From assembly GCA_031264885.1 (NCBI GenBank), contig JAISDM010000024.1, positions 1 to 23,859 of the forward strand: a DNA stretch of 23,859 nt. The letters are read 5' to 3'. This document shows, piece by piece, positions 8,328 to 14,991 of the stretch. The translations under genes were made by a program, and so were the position numbers. This DNA is from Peptococcaceae bacterium. Its GTDB lineage: Bacteria > Bacillota > Peptococcia > DRI-13 > UBA5745. Every line of letters begins with the position of its first letter. Positions within the stretch are counted from its first letter, which is position 1. The notes below the pieces were generated by a model, which worked only from the letters and a program-made list of their open reading frames with translations, made no database searches and had not been told where the DNA came from.

Positions 8328-8856
8328 AAGAAATCTGCGTCTGGTGGTTTATATCGCGCGGAAATTCGAGAATACCGGCATACAGGTGGAGGACTTGGTT
8401 TCCATCGGCGCCATCGGGCTGATCAAGGCGGTGAATACCTTTGATATTCAAAAGAAAATCAAATTGGCCACTTATGCTTCCCGGTGCATCGAAAATGAGA
8501 TTTTGATGCATTTGCGCCGGACCAGCCGGATGAAAACCGAGGTGTCTTTCGATGAGCCTCTGAATGTGGACGCGGACGGGAATGAGCTGCTCCTGTCGGA
8601 TGTGATGGGCACGGAGGCGGATACGGTTTACAAAAAGCTGGAGGATGAGCTGGAGCGCCGGCTTTTGATTCAGGCGATCCGGATGCTGGCCCCGCGGGAA
8701 CGGCAGATCATGAATTTGCGTTTTGGCCTGGACGGGCGAACCGAAAAAACCCAGAAGGAGGTGGCGGACTTCCTGGGCATTTCCCAATCGTACATTTCCC
8801 GGCTGGAAAAAAGAATCATTCGGGGATTGAGGCGCGAGATGTTGAAAATGGAATAA
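8095..8856 (+). CDS. sigE: RNA polymerase sigma-E factor (pro-sigma-E), mother-cell sporulation
   Basis: This is close to B. subtilis SigE along its length: YYVGGSEALPLPLS after the pro-region, region 2 (RNLRLVVYIARKFENTGI, IGAIGLIKAVNTF, KLATYASRCIENEIL) and region 4 (LRFGLDG, KEVADFLGISQSYISRLEKR). It is made as an inactive precursor and cleaved by SpoIIGA before YYVGG. The start is ambiguous. ATG 8095 has GGTGA five bases upstream and gives 253 residues with a very basic leader (RRIKKQRKRRK). TTG 8140 has AGGAAGG five bases upstream and gives 238 residues, almost exactly the B. subtilis length with a pro-region of about 25 residues. ATG 8077 is also open. The gene overlaps the apparent end of spoIIGA. 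Confidence 0.95.
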   Translation: MMRRIKKQRKRRKAVLIKALVYLRNKIIQALVRLERPEGVYYVGGSEALPLPLSAEEEQNLLFALGQGVAEARTILIERNLRLVVYIARKFENTGIQVEDLVSIGAIGLIKAVNTFDIQKKIKLATYASRCIENEILMHLRRTSRMKTEVSFDEPLNVDADGNELLLSDVMGTEADTVYKKLEDELERRLLIQAIRMLAPRERQIMNLRFGLDGRTEKTQKEVADFLGISQSYISRLEKRIIRGLRREMLKME

Positions 8857-8870
8857 AAAAGTTGTATAAT
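8842..8870 (+). promoter_or_regulatory. Sigma-A-type promoter for the GNAT gene
   Basis: TTGAAA at 8842-8847 and TATAAT at 8865-8870 are separated by exactly 17 bp. The -35 element lies inside the last codons of sigE. This suggests the acetyltransferase is expressed independently of the sporulation operon. Confidence 0.7.
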
Positions 8871-8946
8871 ATTCTCCGTCAGATGAATATGACAAATGAA
8901 CAGAGGCAGGGGCGTAAAATAGATTTTGCGCCTGCGGGAGGATAGG

Positions 8947-9426
8947 ATGCTTTATAGAAAGGCGATATTGCGGGATGTGGAAATCATACATTTGATGGCG
9001 AATGATTATGCAAGTGAGGGGAAGATGTTGCCGCGGTCGTTGAGCTCGCTTTATGAAAATATTCGGGATTTTCTGGTCGCGGAGGAAGACGGGCTGCTGT
9101 TGGGCGCGGGGGCGCTGCATGTTTTGTGGGATAATTTGGCGGAGGTTCGAACGGTGGTGGTTCACGCCGGGCATGTGCGCAAGGGGATCGGAAAGCGGCT
9201 GGTGGGGGGGCTGCTGGAGGAGGCGAAGGCTTTGGGGATATCCAAGGTCTTTACGCTGACGTATCAGCAGCCGTTTTTCGAAAAATGCGGTTTTTGTGTG
9301 ATCGATAAGGAGACTTTGCCCCAGAAAGTCTGGACGGATTGTGTGAACTGTCCTAAATTCCCCAATTGTGATGAAATTTGTATGGTCACGGATTCGGGCG
9401 GGAGCGTAAATTTCGCCAGTTCGTAG
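8947..9426 (+). CDS. GNAT-family N-acetyltransferase with C-terminal Cys cluster (ArgA-like)
   Basis: The protein has 159 residues. Residues 40-100 hold the GNAT core, including the acetyl-CoA loop HVRKGIGKRL (76-85) after strand AEVRTVVVH. The C-terminus has KVWTDCVNCPKFPNCDEICM with Cys at 132, 135, 141 and 145, possibly metal-binding. From memory, this C-terminal pattern occurs in small GNAT proteins related to N-acetylglutamate synthase, so a role in arginine synthesis is possible. No arg gene lies nearby, so the substrate is an inference. ATG 8947 is preferred over TTG 8926 because GGGAGG (8936-8941) ends five bases before it. The gene sits between sigE and sigG, which are adjacent in B. 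subtilis, and has its own promoter. Confidence 0.85.
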   Translation: MLYRKAILRDVEIIHLMANDYASEGKMLPRSLSSLYENIRDFLVAEEDGLLLGAGALHVLWDNLAEVRTVVVHAGHVRKGIGKRLVGGLLEEAKALGISKVFTLTYQQPFFEKCGFCVIDKETLPQKVWTDCVNCPKFPNCDEICMVTDSGGSVNFASS

Positions 9427-9471
9427 TTTGGGGCGGATGTCCGGCGGAGGGGGAGGATGGCGGTCTTCGGA

Positions 9472-9501
9472 CTCCGCGTTTTGAATTTCTATGGCTCAAT
9501 T
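9472..9501 (+). repeat. 30-bp partial copy of the dispersed hairpin element at 23739
   Basis: Bases 9472-9501 match 23741-23770 at 29 of 30 positions (from CTCCGCGTTTTGAATTTCTA to GGCTCAATT). Only the left end of the element is present; the right arm is absent. It ends three bases before the -35 element of the candidate sigG promoter. Confidence 0.75.
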
Positions 9502-9504
9502 CGG

Positions 9505-9534
9505 GTATATTTGCTCAAAGCTGAGGCAATAATG
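9505..9534 (+). promoter_or_regulatory. Candidate sigma-F-dependent promoter of sigG
   Basis: GTATA at 9505-9509 matches the sigma-F -35 consensus GYATA. GGCAATAATG at 9525-9534 fits the -10 consensus GGnnAnAnTR at every fixed position. The spacer is 15 bp, one shorter than is usual in B. subtilis. sigG is a known sigma-F target in the forespore, so the position and class agree. Confidence 0.6.
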
Positions 9535-9572
9535 TAATTAATACTCGTTGAATATTGCCGGAGGTTGAGCGT

Positions 9573-10349
9573 ATGCCCATCAATAAGGTTGAGATTTGCG
9601 GCGTGAACACAGCTAAGCTGCCTTTGTTGAAAAACAGAGTCATGCGGGAATTGTTTCGGGAGGTGCAGCAGGAGGGGAAGCTATCCGCGAGGGAAACGTT
9701 AATCAGCGGCAATCTGCGCCTGGTTCTGAGTGTCATTCAGAGGTTCACCAACCGGGGGGAGTGCCTGGACGATCTGTTTCAGGTGGGGTGCATCGGCTTG
9801 ATCAAAGCCATCGATCATTTTGATTTGGAGCAAAACGTTAAATTTTCCACTTACGCGGTGCCTATGATCATCGGTGAGATCCGGAGGTATTTGAGGGACA
9901 ACAACGCCATCCGCGTCAGCCGGTCTATCAGGGATGTGGCTTATAAGGCCATGCAGGCAAAGGAGCGCTTAAACTCGGAATTGGGCCGGGAACCGAATAT
10001 TCAGGAGATTGCCCGGGCTTTGGATGTTTCCAGGGAAGAGGTGGTTTTTGCCTTGGACGCCATTCAGGACCCGATTTCTCTGTTTGAGCCCATTTACCAG
10101 GACGGGGGGGATCCCATTTATATGCTGGATCAAATCAAGGATGAGCGGCATTCGGACGGGGATTGGGCGCAGAGTCTGGCGATCAGGGAGGCTATGCAGC
10201 GTTTGCAGGAGCGGGAGAAGCATATTTTGACGCTGCGTTTTTTTGAGGGCAAAACCCAAATGGAGGTGGCGGACGAGATCGGTATTTCCCAGGCGCAGGT
10301 GTCCAGACTGGAGAAGGCGGCGCTGGCTCAAATGAAAAAACATGTGTGA
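9573..10349 (+). CDS. sigG: RNA polymerase sigma-G factor, late forespore sporulation
   Basis: The protein has 258 residues and is near-identical in layout to B. subtilis SigG. The diagnostic N-terminus NKVEICGVNTAKLPLLKN is present. Region 2 reads NLRLVLSVIQRF, DDLFQVGCIGLIKAIDHF and KFSTYAVPMIIGEIRRYLRD. Region 3 holds ALDAIQDPISLFEPIYQDGG, and region 4 ends in MEVADEIGISQAQVSRLEKA. It directs forespore gene expression after engulfment. ATG 9573 is chosen because GGAGG (9560-9564) lies eight bases upstream and the product then begins like known SigG; TTG 9555 is less likely. It is separated from sigE by the GNAT gene but keeps the ancestral order, with a sigma-F-like promoter directly upstream. 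Confidence 0.96.
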   Translation: MPINKVEICGVNTAKLPLLKNRVMRELFREVQQEGKLSARETLISGNLRLVLSVIQRFTNRGECLDDLFQVGCIGLIKAIDHFDLEQNVKFSTYAVPMIIGEIRRYLRDNNAIRVSRSIRDVAYKAMQAKERLNSELGREPNIQEIARALDVSREEVVFALDAIQDPISLFEPIYQDGGDPIYMLDQIKDERHSDGDWAQSLAIREAMQRLQEREKHILTLRFFEGKTQMEVADEIGISQAQVSRLEKAALAQMKKHV

Positions 10350-10360
10350 GGATTGCCACG

Positions 10361-10410
10361 GGCGGATTGCCATCCGCCTGTGGGGGCACGGCATGCCGTG
10401 CCCCCACAGG
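10361..10410. repeat. Back-to-back palindromes, one a perfect 34-bp palindrome
   Basis: GGCGGAT (10361-10367) pairs with ATCCGCC (10372-10378) across a 4-base loop. It abuts 10377-10410, a perfect 34-bp palindrome centred on GGCATGCC with CCTGTGGGGG-type arms. No T-run follows, so it is not a standard intrinsic terminator. The downstream 'gtaggggcgg' at 10430 links it to the REP-like family. Position: just after sigG and about 75 bp before ylmC. Confidence 0.75.
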
Positions 10411-10486
10411 TGTGCTGTTTATGATGCCGTAGGGGCGGTATGTTTCGCGGGGGCGGGGCATAATATATATTTTGTGAGGGGAGGGG

Positions 10487-10747
10487 ATGGCTATGCTGAC
10501 TAAGATTTCTGAGCTGAGGGATTTGGAAGTGATCAGCATGTGGGACGGGCGGCGGCTGGGGCCGATTTTGGATATTGAGATTGATTTGGACGAGGGTGTG
10601 GTCAGGGCGCTGGTGCTTTCGGAGGATGCCGCCGGGGGACTGCCGGGGTTTTTCCGGAGAAGCAAGGAACTGATCGTGTCCTGGGATCGGATTTACCGCA
10701 TTGGAACGGACACTATTTTGATTCAGTCTCAGCAAAAAGAGGGTTGA
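10487..10747 (+). CDS. ylmC: YlmC/YmxH-family PRC-barrel protein
   Basis: This 86-residue protein has the YlmC/YmxH pattern: an opening like KISELRDLEVISMWDGRRLG, then DIEIDLDEGVVRALVL, a short insert (GLPGFFRRSKELIVSWDRI) and a C-terminal strand DTILIQ. Members are small PRC-barrel proteins found mainly in spore formers; their exact function is not established. The neighbourhood after sigG is typical of these genomes. The start ATG 10487 has a GGGGAGGGG ribosome site directly upstream; a second ATG two codons later is possible. The stop codon overlaps the -35 element of the nrdR promoter. Confidence 0.88.
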   Translation: MAMLTKISELRDLEVISMWDGRRLGPILDIEIDLDEGVVRALVLSEDAAGGLPGFFRRSKELIVSWDRIYRIGTDTILIQSQQKEG

Positions 10748-10772
10748 CAAACGACTACATATAGGTTATATT
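10744..10772 (+). promoter_or_regulatory. Strong sigma-A-type promoter of nrdR-nrdD-nrdG
   Basis: A perfect TTGACA at 10744-10749 and TATATT at 10767-10772 have a 17-bp spacer. The -35 hexamer contains the ylmC stop codon. One NrdR-box-like site lies between the hexamers, the usual position for repression. Confidence 0.75.
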
Positions 10773-10798
10773 GTCTCTATTGACCCTAAATATAGTTT
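10752..10798 (+). promoter_or_regulatory. Pair of NrdR-box-like operators
   Basis: CTACATATAG (10755-10764) and CTAAATATAG (10786-10795) agree at nine of ten positions and fit the NrdR-box core CwAnATaTwG. Their centres are 31 bp apart, about three helical turns, which is the known spacing of paired NrdR boxes. One lies in the promoter spacer and one in the 5' leader, so autoregulation of nrdR together with nrdDG is likely. Confidence 0.75.
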
Positions 10799-10809
10799 GG
10801 AGAGGGATT

Positions 10810-11385
10810 ATGCGTTGTGTTTATTGTGGGCATACGGACTCCAGGGTTTTGGAGACGAGGGTGGCGGACGACGGCAGTACGATCCGGAGGCGGCGGGAGT
10901 GTCTCAAATGTGGACAACGGTTTACCACTTTTGAGAAAATAGATGAGATGCCTCTTTGGGTGATCAAAAAAGACGGGCGCAGGGAGCTGTTCAACAGCCG
11001 GAAGGTGCTGGAGGGGCTGCTGCGGGCCTGTGAGAAGCGTCCTGTGCCTTATGAGCGGCTGGAGCAAATGTCGGAGGAGATCGAGAAAAGCTTCCGGCAG
11101 GGTTCTTTGCAGCGGGAGATTTCCACGGGTGAGATCGGGGAAAGGGTTATGGACATGCTCAAGGATCTGGACGGGGTGGCTTATGTCCGTTTTGCCAGTG
11201 TGTACAGGGAATTTAAGGACATCGGGACGTTTCTGGATGAGATCAAGCGCCTGCTGGAGAACGGTCAGAAGGAGAACGGTCAGAAGGAGAGCGGCCTGGG
11301 GGAGAATGGCCTGGGGGAGAGCGGTTTGAAGGAGAGCGGCCTGGGGGAGAATGATCAGAGGGAAAATGGAGGGAATGGATTGTGA
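10810..11385 (+). CDS. nrdR: NrdR, nucleotide-sensing repressor of ribonucleotide reductase genes
   Basis: The N-terminal zinc ribbon has Cys 3, 6, 31 and 34 (RCVYCGH ... ECLKCGQRFTTFE). An ATP-cone domain follows at about 49-139 (PLWVIKKDGRRELFNSRKV ... LDGVAYVRFASVYREF). NrdR senses dATP/ATP and represses ribonucleotide reductase operons. The family is usually about 150 residues. This protein is 191 because residues 150-189 are eight pentapeptide repeats (ENGQK, ESGLG and variants). ATG 10810 is chosen because GGAGAGG lies just upstream and the product begins MRCVYCG; upstream in-frame codons overlap the promoter. The stop overlaps the nrdD start. Confidence 0.95.
   Translation: MRCVYCGHTDSRVLETRVADDGSTIRRRRECLKCGQRFTTFEKIDEMPLWVIKKDGRRELFNSRKVLEGLLRACEKRPVPYERLEQMSEEIEKSFRQGSLQREISTGEIGERVMDMLKDLDGVAYVRFASVYREFKDIGTFLDEIKRLLENGQKENGQKESGLGENGLGESGLKESGLGENDQRENGGNGL
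11257..11376 (+). repeat. Eight copies of a 15-bp tandem repeat in the nrdR 3' end
   Basis: Eight consecutive 15-bp units (first unit GAGAACGGTCAGAAG) encode ENGQK, ENGQK, ESGLG, ENGLG, ESGLK, ESGLG, ENDQR and ENGGN. The first two units are identical and the rest have drifted. The GGAGGG ribosome site of nrdD lies inside the last unit. Confidence 0.9.
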
Positions 11386-13532
11386 TTGCGCAAATTCGCG
11401 GGGAAGAGCGGAACGCGTTCGCGGCGATTAAAAAAAGGGACGACCGGATCGTGCCTTTCGACGAGGGCAAGGTGACCGACGCCATCAACGCGGCGGCCCG
11501 GGCGGTGGGGGAAGAAGACCGTCAAATGGCCATGGAATTGACCATTGAGGTGATGAAATCCATTCGGAATCAATTCAACGGGGATTTGTTCACTGTTGAG
11601 GACGTTCAGGACATTGTGGAGGCGGAATTAATCAAAGCGGGATACGCCAAGATCGCGAAGGCGTACATCCTGTACCGCGATAAGCGGTCCCAGATACGGG
11701 AGGCGCGTTCGGATCTGATGGACGCGGTGGCGGAGATCCTCAAGGAAACCAGCAGGGATAACGCCAATGTGGGGAATTCTCCTTCGGCGAAGGTGCTGCA
11801 GATATCCGAGGTGGCGTCCAAGAATTATTATTTGAAGCGGGTTTTGCCGGAGGATGAGGCGAAGGCGCATTCGGAGGGGGATTTTCATATCCACGATCTG
11901 TCCTGGTATGGCAAAACCCTGACCTGCCTGCAGATCCCTTTGGACCGGCTGCTGAAAGACGGTTTCAACAACGGGCACGGCCATATCCGTTCGCCCAAGG
12001 GGGTCAAGACGGCCGCCGCTTTGGCCGCCATCGTCCTCCAGAGCAATCAGAACGATATGCACGGCGGTCAGTCTTTTGCTTATTTTGACCGGGATATGGC
12101 TGTTTATGTGGAAAGGGAATACGCGCGCCAAAAAAAGCTGATCCTGAGCAATCTGGACAGGCTGGGACTGGCGCCGGAGGCGGAGAAACTGGAATCCCTG
12201 GTCATGGAGAACACCCGTGAAGAGGTGTATCAGGCAATGGAGGGTTTTATCTATAATCTGAACACCATGCACTCCAGGGCCGGCGCTCAGGTGCCTTTCT
12301 CCAGCATTAATTTCGGCACGGACACCACCTGGGCCGGGAGGATGGTCACGGAGTGCTTCCTGCGAGCCTACGAGCTGGGGCTGGGAAAGGGCGAGGCGCC
12401 TCTGTTCCCCAATATCTGCTTTAAGGTGAAGGATGGGATCAATTATGAGCCGGACGATCCCAATTACGATCTGTTTCAGTTGAGTATGCGGGTGGCGTGC
12501 AAGCGGCTTTTTCCCAATTTTTCGTTCCAGGATTCCAGCTTTAACGCGCCTTACAGCCAGGAGGAAGTGGCGTACATGGGATGCCGCACCCGGGTTATTT
12601 CCAATGTGAACGGGCCGGAGGTCACCAATTGCCGGGGGAATCTGTCCTTTACCACCATCAATCTGCCGCGGCTGGGCATTAAATCCGGGGGGGACATCGC
12701 TCTGTTCTGGCAATCCCTGGATCAGATGCTGAACCTGACGGTCAAACAGCTGCTGAGCCGCTACCATGTGCAGAAGAACTTGAAGGTGAAGGATTTTCCT
12801 TTTTTGATGGGGCAGAAGTTGTATATCGACAGCGAAGACCTGGAGCCGAACGACACCATCGAGAAAGCGATCCGGCACGGGTCGCTGAGCGTGGGATTCA
12901 TCGGGCTGGCGGAGTGCCTGACGGCGCTGACGGGCAAGCATCACGGGGAGAGCGCGGAGGCGCAGGCGCTGGGACTGTCCATCGTGGGGCATATGCGGCG
13001 GCGCTGCGATGAGGCGACGCAGAAGTACCGCCTCAATTTTACCTTGCTGGCCACCCCCGCGGAAGGGCTGAGCGGCAAGTTTACCCATCAGGATCTGGAT
13101 GTGTACGGGATCATCCCGGGGGTGACGGACAAGAAATGGTATACCAATTCTTTCCATGTTCCGGTAGAGTATGATATTGACGCCGCGCTGAAGATCCAGA
13201 TCGAGGGCGCTTATCATAAATACTGCAACGCGGGGCATATCTCTTATGTGGAATTGCCCTCCGCCCCGGACAACAACCTGGAAGCCTTTGAGACGCTGAT
13301 CCGGGCCATGTATGACGCGGATATGGGATACGCGGCGGTGAATTTCCCAGTGGACATCTGCAAAGAATGCGGCTTCAACGGCGTCATCGATACCGAAGCC
13401 TGTCCGAAGTGCGGCGGCGAGGTCATCCGGGTCCGCCGGATCACCGGGTATCTGTCCACTTTGGATAAATTCAACGACAGCAAGCTGGAAGAGGTGCGGA
13501 ACCGGCGGGTGCATATCAAGCCTGTCTTATGA
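11382..13532 (+). CDS. nrdD: Anaerobic (class III) ribonucleoside-triphosphate reductase
   Basis: This 716-residue protein reduces ribonucleoside triphosphates to dNTPs using a glycyl radical, with NrdG as activase. The N-terminal ATP-cone (KKRDDRIVPFDEGKVTDAI, about 18-105) gives allosteric control. The large core has family phrases such as EGDFHIHDLSWYG, HGHIRSPKGVKTAAALAA and CRGNLSFTTINLPRLG. The C-terminus has a zinc site with Cys 660, 663, 674 and 677 (CKECG ... CPKCGG). The glycyl radical site RRITGYL follows, with Gly 689. The start GTG 11382 overlaps the nrdR stop (GTGA) and has GGAGGG eight bases upstream. The enzyme is inactivated by oxygen, which fits an anaerobic host. Confidence 0.97.
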   Translation: MIAQIRGEERNAFAAIKKRDDRIVPFDEGKVTDAINAAARAVGEEDRQMAMELTIEVMKSIRNQFNGDLFTVEDVQDIVEAELIKAGYAKIAKAYILYRDKRSQIREARSDLMDAVAEILKETSRDNANVGNSPSAKVLQISEVASKNYYLKRVLPEDEAKAHSEGDFHIHDLSWYGKTLTCLQIPLDRLLKDGFNNGHGHIRSPKGVKTAAALAAIVLQSNQNDMHGGQSFAYFDRDMAVYVEREYARQKKLILSNLDRLGLAPEAEKLESLVMENTREEVYQAMEGFIYNLNTMHSRAGAQVPFSSINFGTDTTWAGRMVTECFLRAYELGLGKGEAPLFPNICFKVKDGINYEPDDPNYDLFQLSMRVACKRLFPNFSFQDSSFNAPYSQEEVAYMGCRTRVISNVNGPEVTNCRGNLSFTTINLPRLGIKSGGDIALFWQSLDQMLNLTVKQLLSRYHVQKNLKVKDFPFLMGQKLYIDSEDLEPNDTIEKAIRHGSLSVGFIGLAECLTALTGKHHGESAEAQALGLSIVGHMRRRCDEATQKYRLNFTLLATPAEGLSGKFTHQDLDVYGIIPGVTDKKWYTNSFHVPVEYDIDAALKIQIEGAYHKYCNAGHISYVELPSAPDNNLEAFETLIRAMYDADMGYAAVNFPVDICKECGFNGVIDTEACPKCGGEVIRVRRITGYLSTLDKFNDSKLEEVRNRRVHIKPVL

Positions 13533-14038
13533 GACTGGCCGGCGTCCTTTCTGAGAGTGTGGTGGACGGGCCCGGGGTTCGGTTCGTGGTTTTTGCCCAG
13601 GGCTGCCCGCACCGGTGCCCGGGGTGCCATAATCCGGAGACCTGGGATCCGGACGGGGGCGGGGAGCGTTCAGTTCGGGAGGTCGTCCGGCTGCTCAAAA
13701 AGAAATGCAAGCAGAAGCCGGGTTATTTGAGGGGCGTCACGCTGTCGGGGGGGGAGCCTTTCTGTCAGGCGGCGGATTTCGCGCGGCTGGCCGGGGAGGC
13801 GAGGAAGCTGGGGCTGGATGTGGCGGTCTACACCGGATTTACTTATGAGCAGCTGCTGGAGAAGCGGGATCCGGAGATAGACGCGCTGCTTTCGGAGGCG
13901 GATATTCTGGTGGACGGGCCCTTCGTCCTGGCTTTACGGGATTTGTCGTTAAAATTCAAGGGTTCCGCCAATCAGCGGCTCATCGACTTGAATCGGAGCC
14001 GGGAGATGAACGCGGTCGTTTTGCTGGACGGGGAATGA
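13529..14038 (+). CDS. nrdG: NrdG, radical-SAM activase of the anaerobic ribonucleotide reductase
   Basis: The 169-residue protein carries the radical-SAM cluster motif CPHRCPGC with Cys 26, 30 and 33, followed by HNPETW as usual in NrdG. The SAM-binding motif SGGEPF is at about 73-78, and DILVDGPFV lies near the C-terminus. It uses a [4Fe-4S] cluster and S-adenosylmethionine to install the glycyl radical on NrdD. ATG 13529 overlaps the nrdD stop codon as ATGA, which implies coupled translation. The length and order (nrdD then nrdG) are standard. A repeat cassette begins 15 bases after the stop. Confidence 0.96.
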   Translation: MRLAGVLSESVVDGPGVRFVVFAQGCPHRCPGCHNPETWDPDGGGERSVREVVRLLKKKCKQKPGYLRGVTLSGGEPFCQAADFARLAGEARKLGLDVAVYTGFTYEQLLEKRDPEIDALLSEADILVDGPFVLALRDLSLKFKGSANQRLIDLNRSREMNAVVLLDGE

Positions 14039-14052
14039 CGCGTGTGCGGGGA

Positions 14053-14237
14053 CGGGCGGCAGAATGCCGCCCCTACGGATGCGCTTCACGGTACTTGCCG
14101 GACGCGCCGGTTCCCGGGAAATGCCGCCCCTACGGATGCGTTGTTCACGGTACTTGCCGGACGCGCCGGTTCCTGGGGAATGCCGCCCTTACGGGCGCGC
14201 TGTTCACGGTACCGTAGGGGCGGCATTCTGCCGCCCG
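14053..14237. repeat. REP-like cassette: direct repeats bounded by perfect 26-bp inverted copies
   Basis: Bases 14053-14078 and 14212-14237 are exact inverted copies of the 26-bp unit also found at 7035-7060. Between them are three direct repeats of about 57-59 bp starting at 14064, 14121 and 14180 (ATGCCGCCC..TACGG, then TTCACGGTAC, CTTGCCGGACGCGCCGGTTC). The third is truncated. Each 26-bp unit can also fold on itself (GGCGGCA-GAA-TGCCGCC). There is no coding signal. With its flanks, this explains the 286-bp gap between nrdG and the next gene. Confidence 0.85.
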
Positions 14238-14249
14238 CAAATGTCAGAC

Positions 14250-14277
14250 ACTTTTTTCCGTTTTTGAGCATAGAATA
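14250..14277 (+). promoter_or_regulatory. Candidate sigma-K-type promoter
   Basis: CATAGAATA at 14269-14277 fits the sigma-K -10 consensus CATAnnnTA exactly. AC at 14250-14251 is the expected minimal -35, with a 17-bp spacer. It lies about 48 bp before the Cys-rich gene. Sigma-K motifs are short, so chance occurrence is possible. Confidence 0.4.
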
Positions 14278-14324
14278 TGGCGTGAGTCAGCCAGACTGTG
14301 AAAAAAACGGAGGAGGGATTTGTT

Positions 14325-14963
14325 TTGCAAGAGAGTTGCGTCCCCATTTGCCCGCCGGAATATGTGCCGGTGATTATGGATGTGGTTTTTGGAACGGGCC
14401 GCGTTTGTTCCGGAAGCGCGCATTATTTGTCTGAATCGGAAGACGGCGCCCCGATTCCGGCAGACGCCTGCCCGATTAACTGTGTGATCAACGATTTTTT
14501 GATCCGCGGCCAGGGGAGCGAGGGGACTCCCCCCCAAAAAGACGGGGGATCTGTGCGTTTCACCGTCGGGTACCAGGTTCGGGTATGGTATGAGTATTGC
14601 AGCGACACGCGCGGCCGGGACGTTAAAGCCGCCAGCAAGATCTTCGAGCAGGAATTGACGGTTCCCCTTTGCCCTACGGGAAGTCAGCAATTGGTGCTGA
14701 GCGAGGACGGCCACACGCTGATCGTCAAAAAAATCGCTTTGAACGCTGTTCGGGCGGAGCTGGTTCCGAAGCCGGAGGATTATCCGGCGGATTTCCCGCC
14801 TTATGCCATTATGGTGTCTCTGGAGAAGGATTTCTTCGCGATGGCGATCGGCAGGGCGGCTGTATGCGTTTCCAGCAGTGGTTTCTACCAGGAGAATTTT
14901 CCGGTGTTTCCGGGGGACTGCGGCGGATGCGCCGACGCGGAAACGGACAGTTGTACGCAATGA
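14325..14963 (+). CDS. Cys-rich protein of unknown function, candidate spore-coat component
   Basis: I do not firmly recognise this 212-residue protein. It has 11 cysteines, two near the start (CVPICPPEY) and three in the tail GDCGGCADAETDSC, with no signal peptide or membrane segment. The middle reads like a beta-rich domain: EYVPVIMDVVFGTGRV, CVINDFLIRG, VRFTVGYQVRVWYEY, then KIFEQELTVPLC. That arrangement loosely recalls the SPOCS (DUF3794) domain of clostridial spore-coat proteins, but this is an impression only. TTG 14325 is chosen because GGAGGAGGG (14309-14317) lies seven bases upstream; GTG 14298 would include that site in the coding region. A sigma-K-like promoter precedes it and an intrinsic terminator follows, so it is probably monocistronic. 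Confidence 0.7.
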   Translation: MQESCVPICPPEYVPVIMDVVFGTGRVCSGSAHYLSESEDGAPIPADACPINCVINDFLIRGQGSEGTPPQKDGGSVRFTVGYQVRVWYEYCSDTRGRDVKAASKIFEQELTVPLCPTGSQQLVLSEDGHTLIVKKIALNAVRAELVPKPEDYPADFPPYAIMVSLEKDFFAMAIGRAAVCVSSSGFYQENFPVFPGDCGGCADAETDSCTQ

Positions 14964-14991
14964 ATTCCGCTGCCGCGGCGGCGGGGGGTAG

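Noticed and set aside
9457..9537. 26-codon small gene upstream of sigG
   Set aside because: It has a good ribosome site, but much of it is a remnant of a dispersed repeat and it overlaps the putative sigma-F promoter. It was not called as a gene.
10361..10410. Intrinsic terminator for sigG
   Set aside because: The hairpins are strong but no T-run follows on either strand, so they were reported as palindromic repeats.
11628..13514. 628-codon minus-strand frame
   Set aside because: It lies antisense inside nrdD, whose family motifs are unmistakable. The frame is a high-GC shadow.
14053..14237. Possible CRISPR array
   Set aside because: The repeats are 57-59 bp, adjacent without unique spacers, and bounded by inverted copies of a dispersed REP-like unit. 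No cas gene is present.
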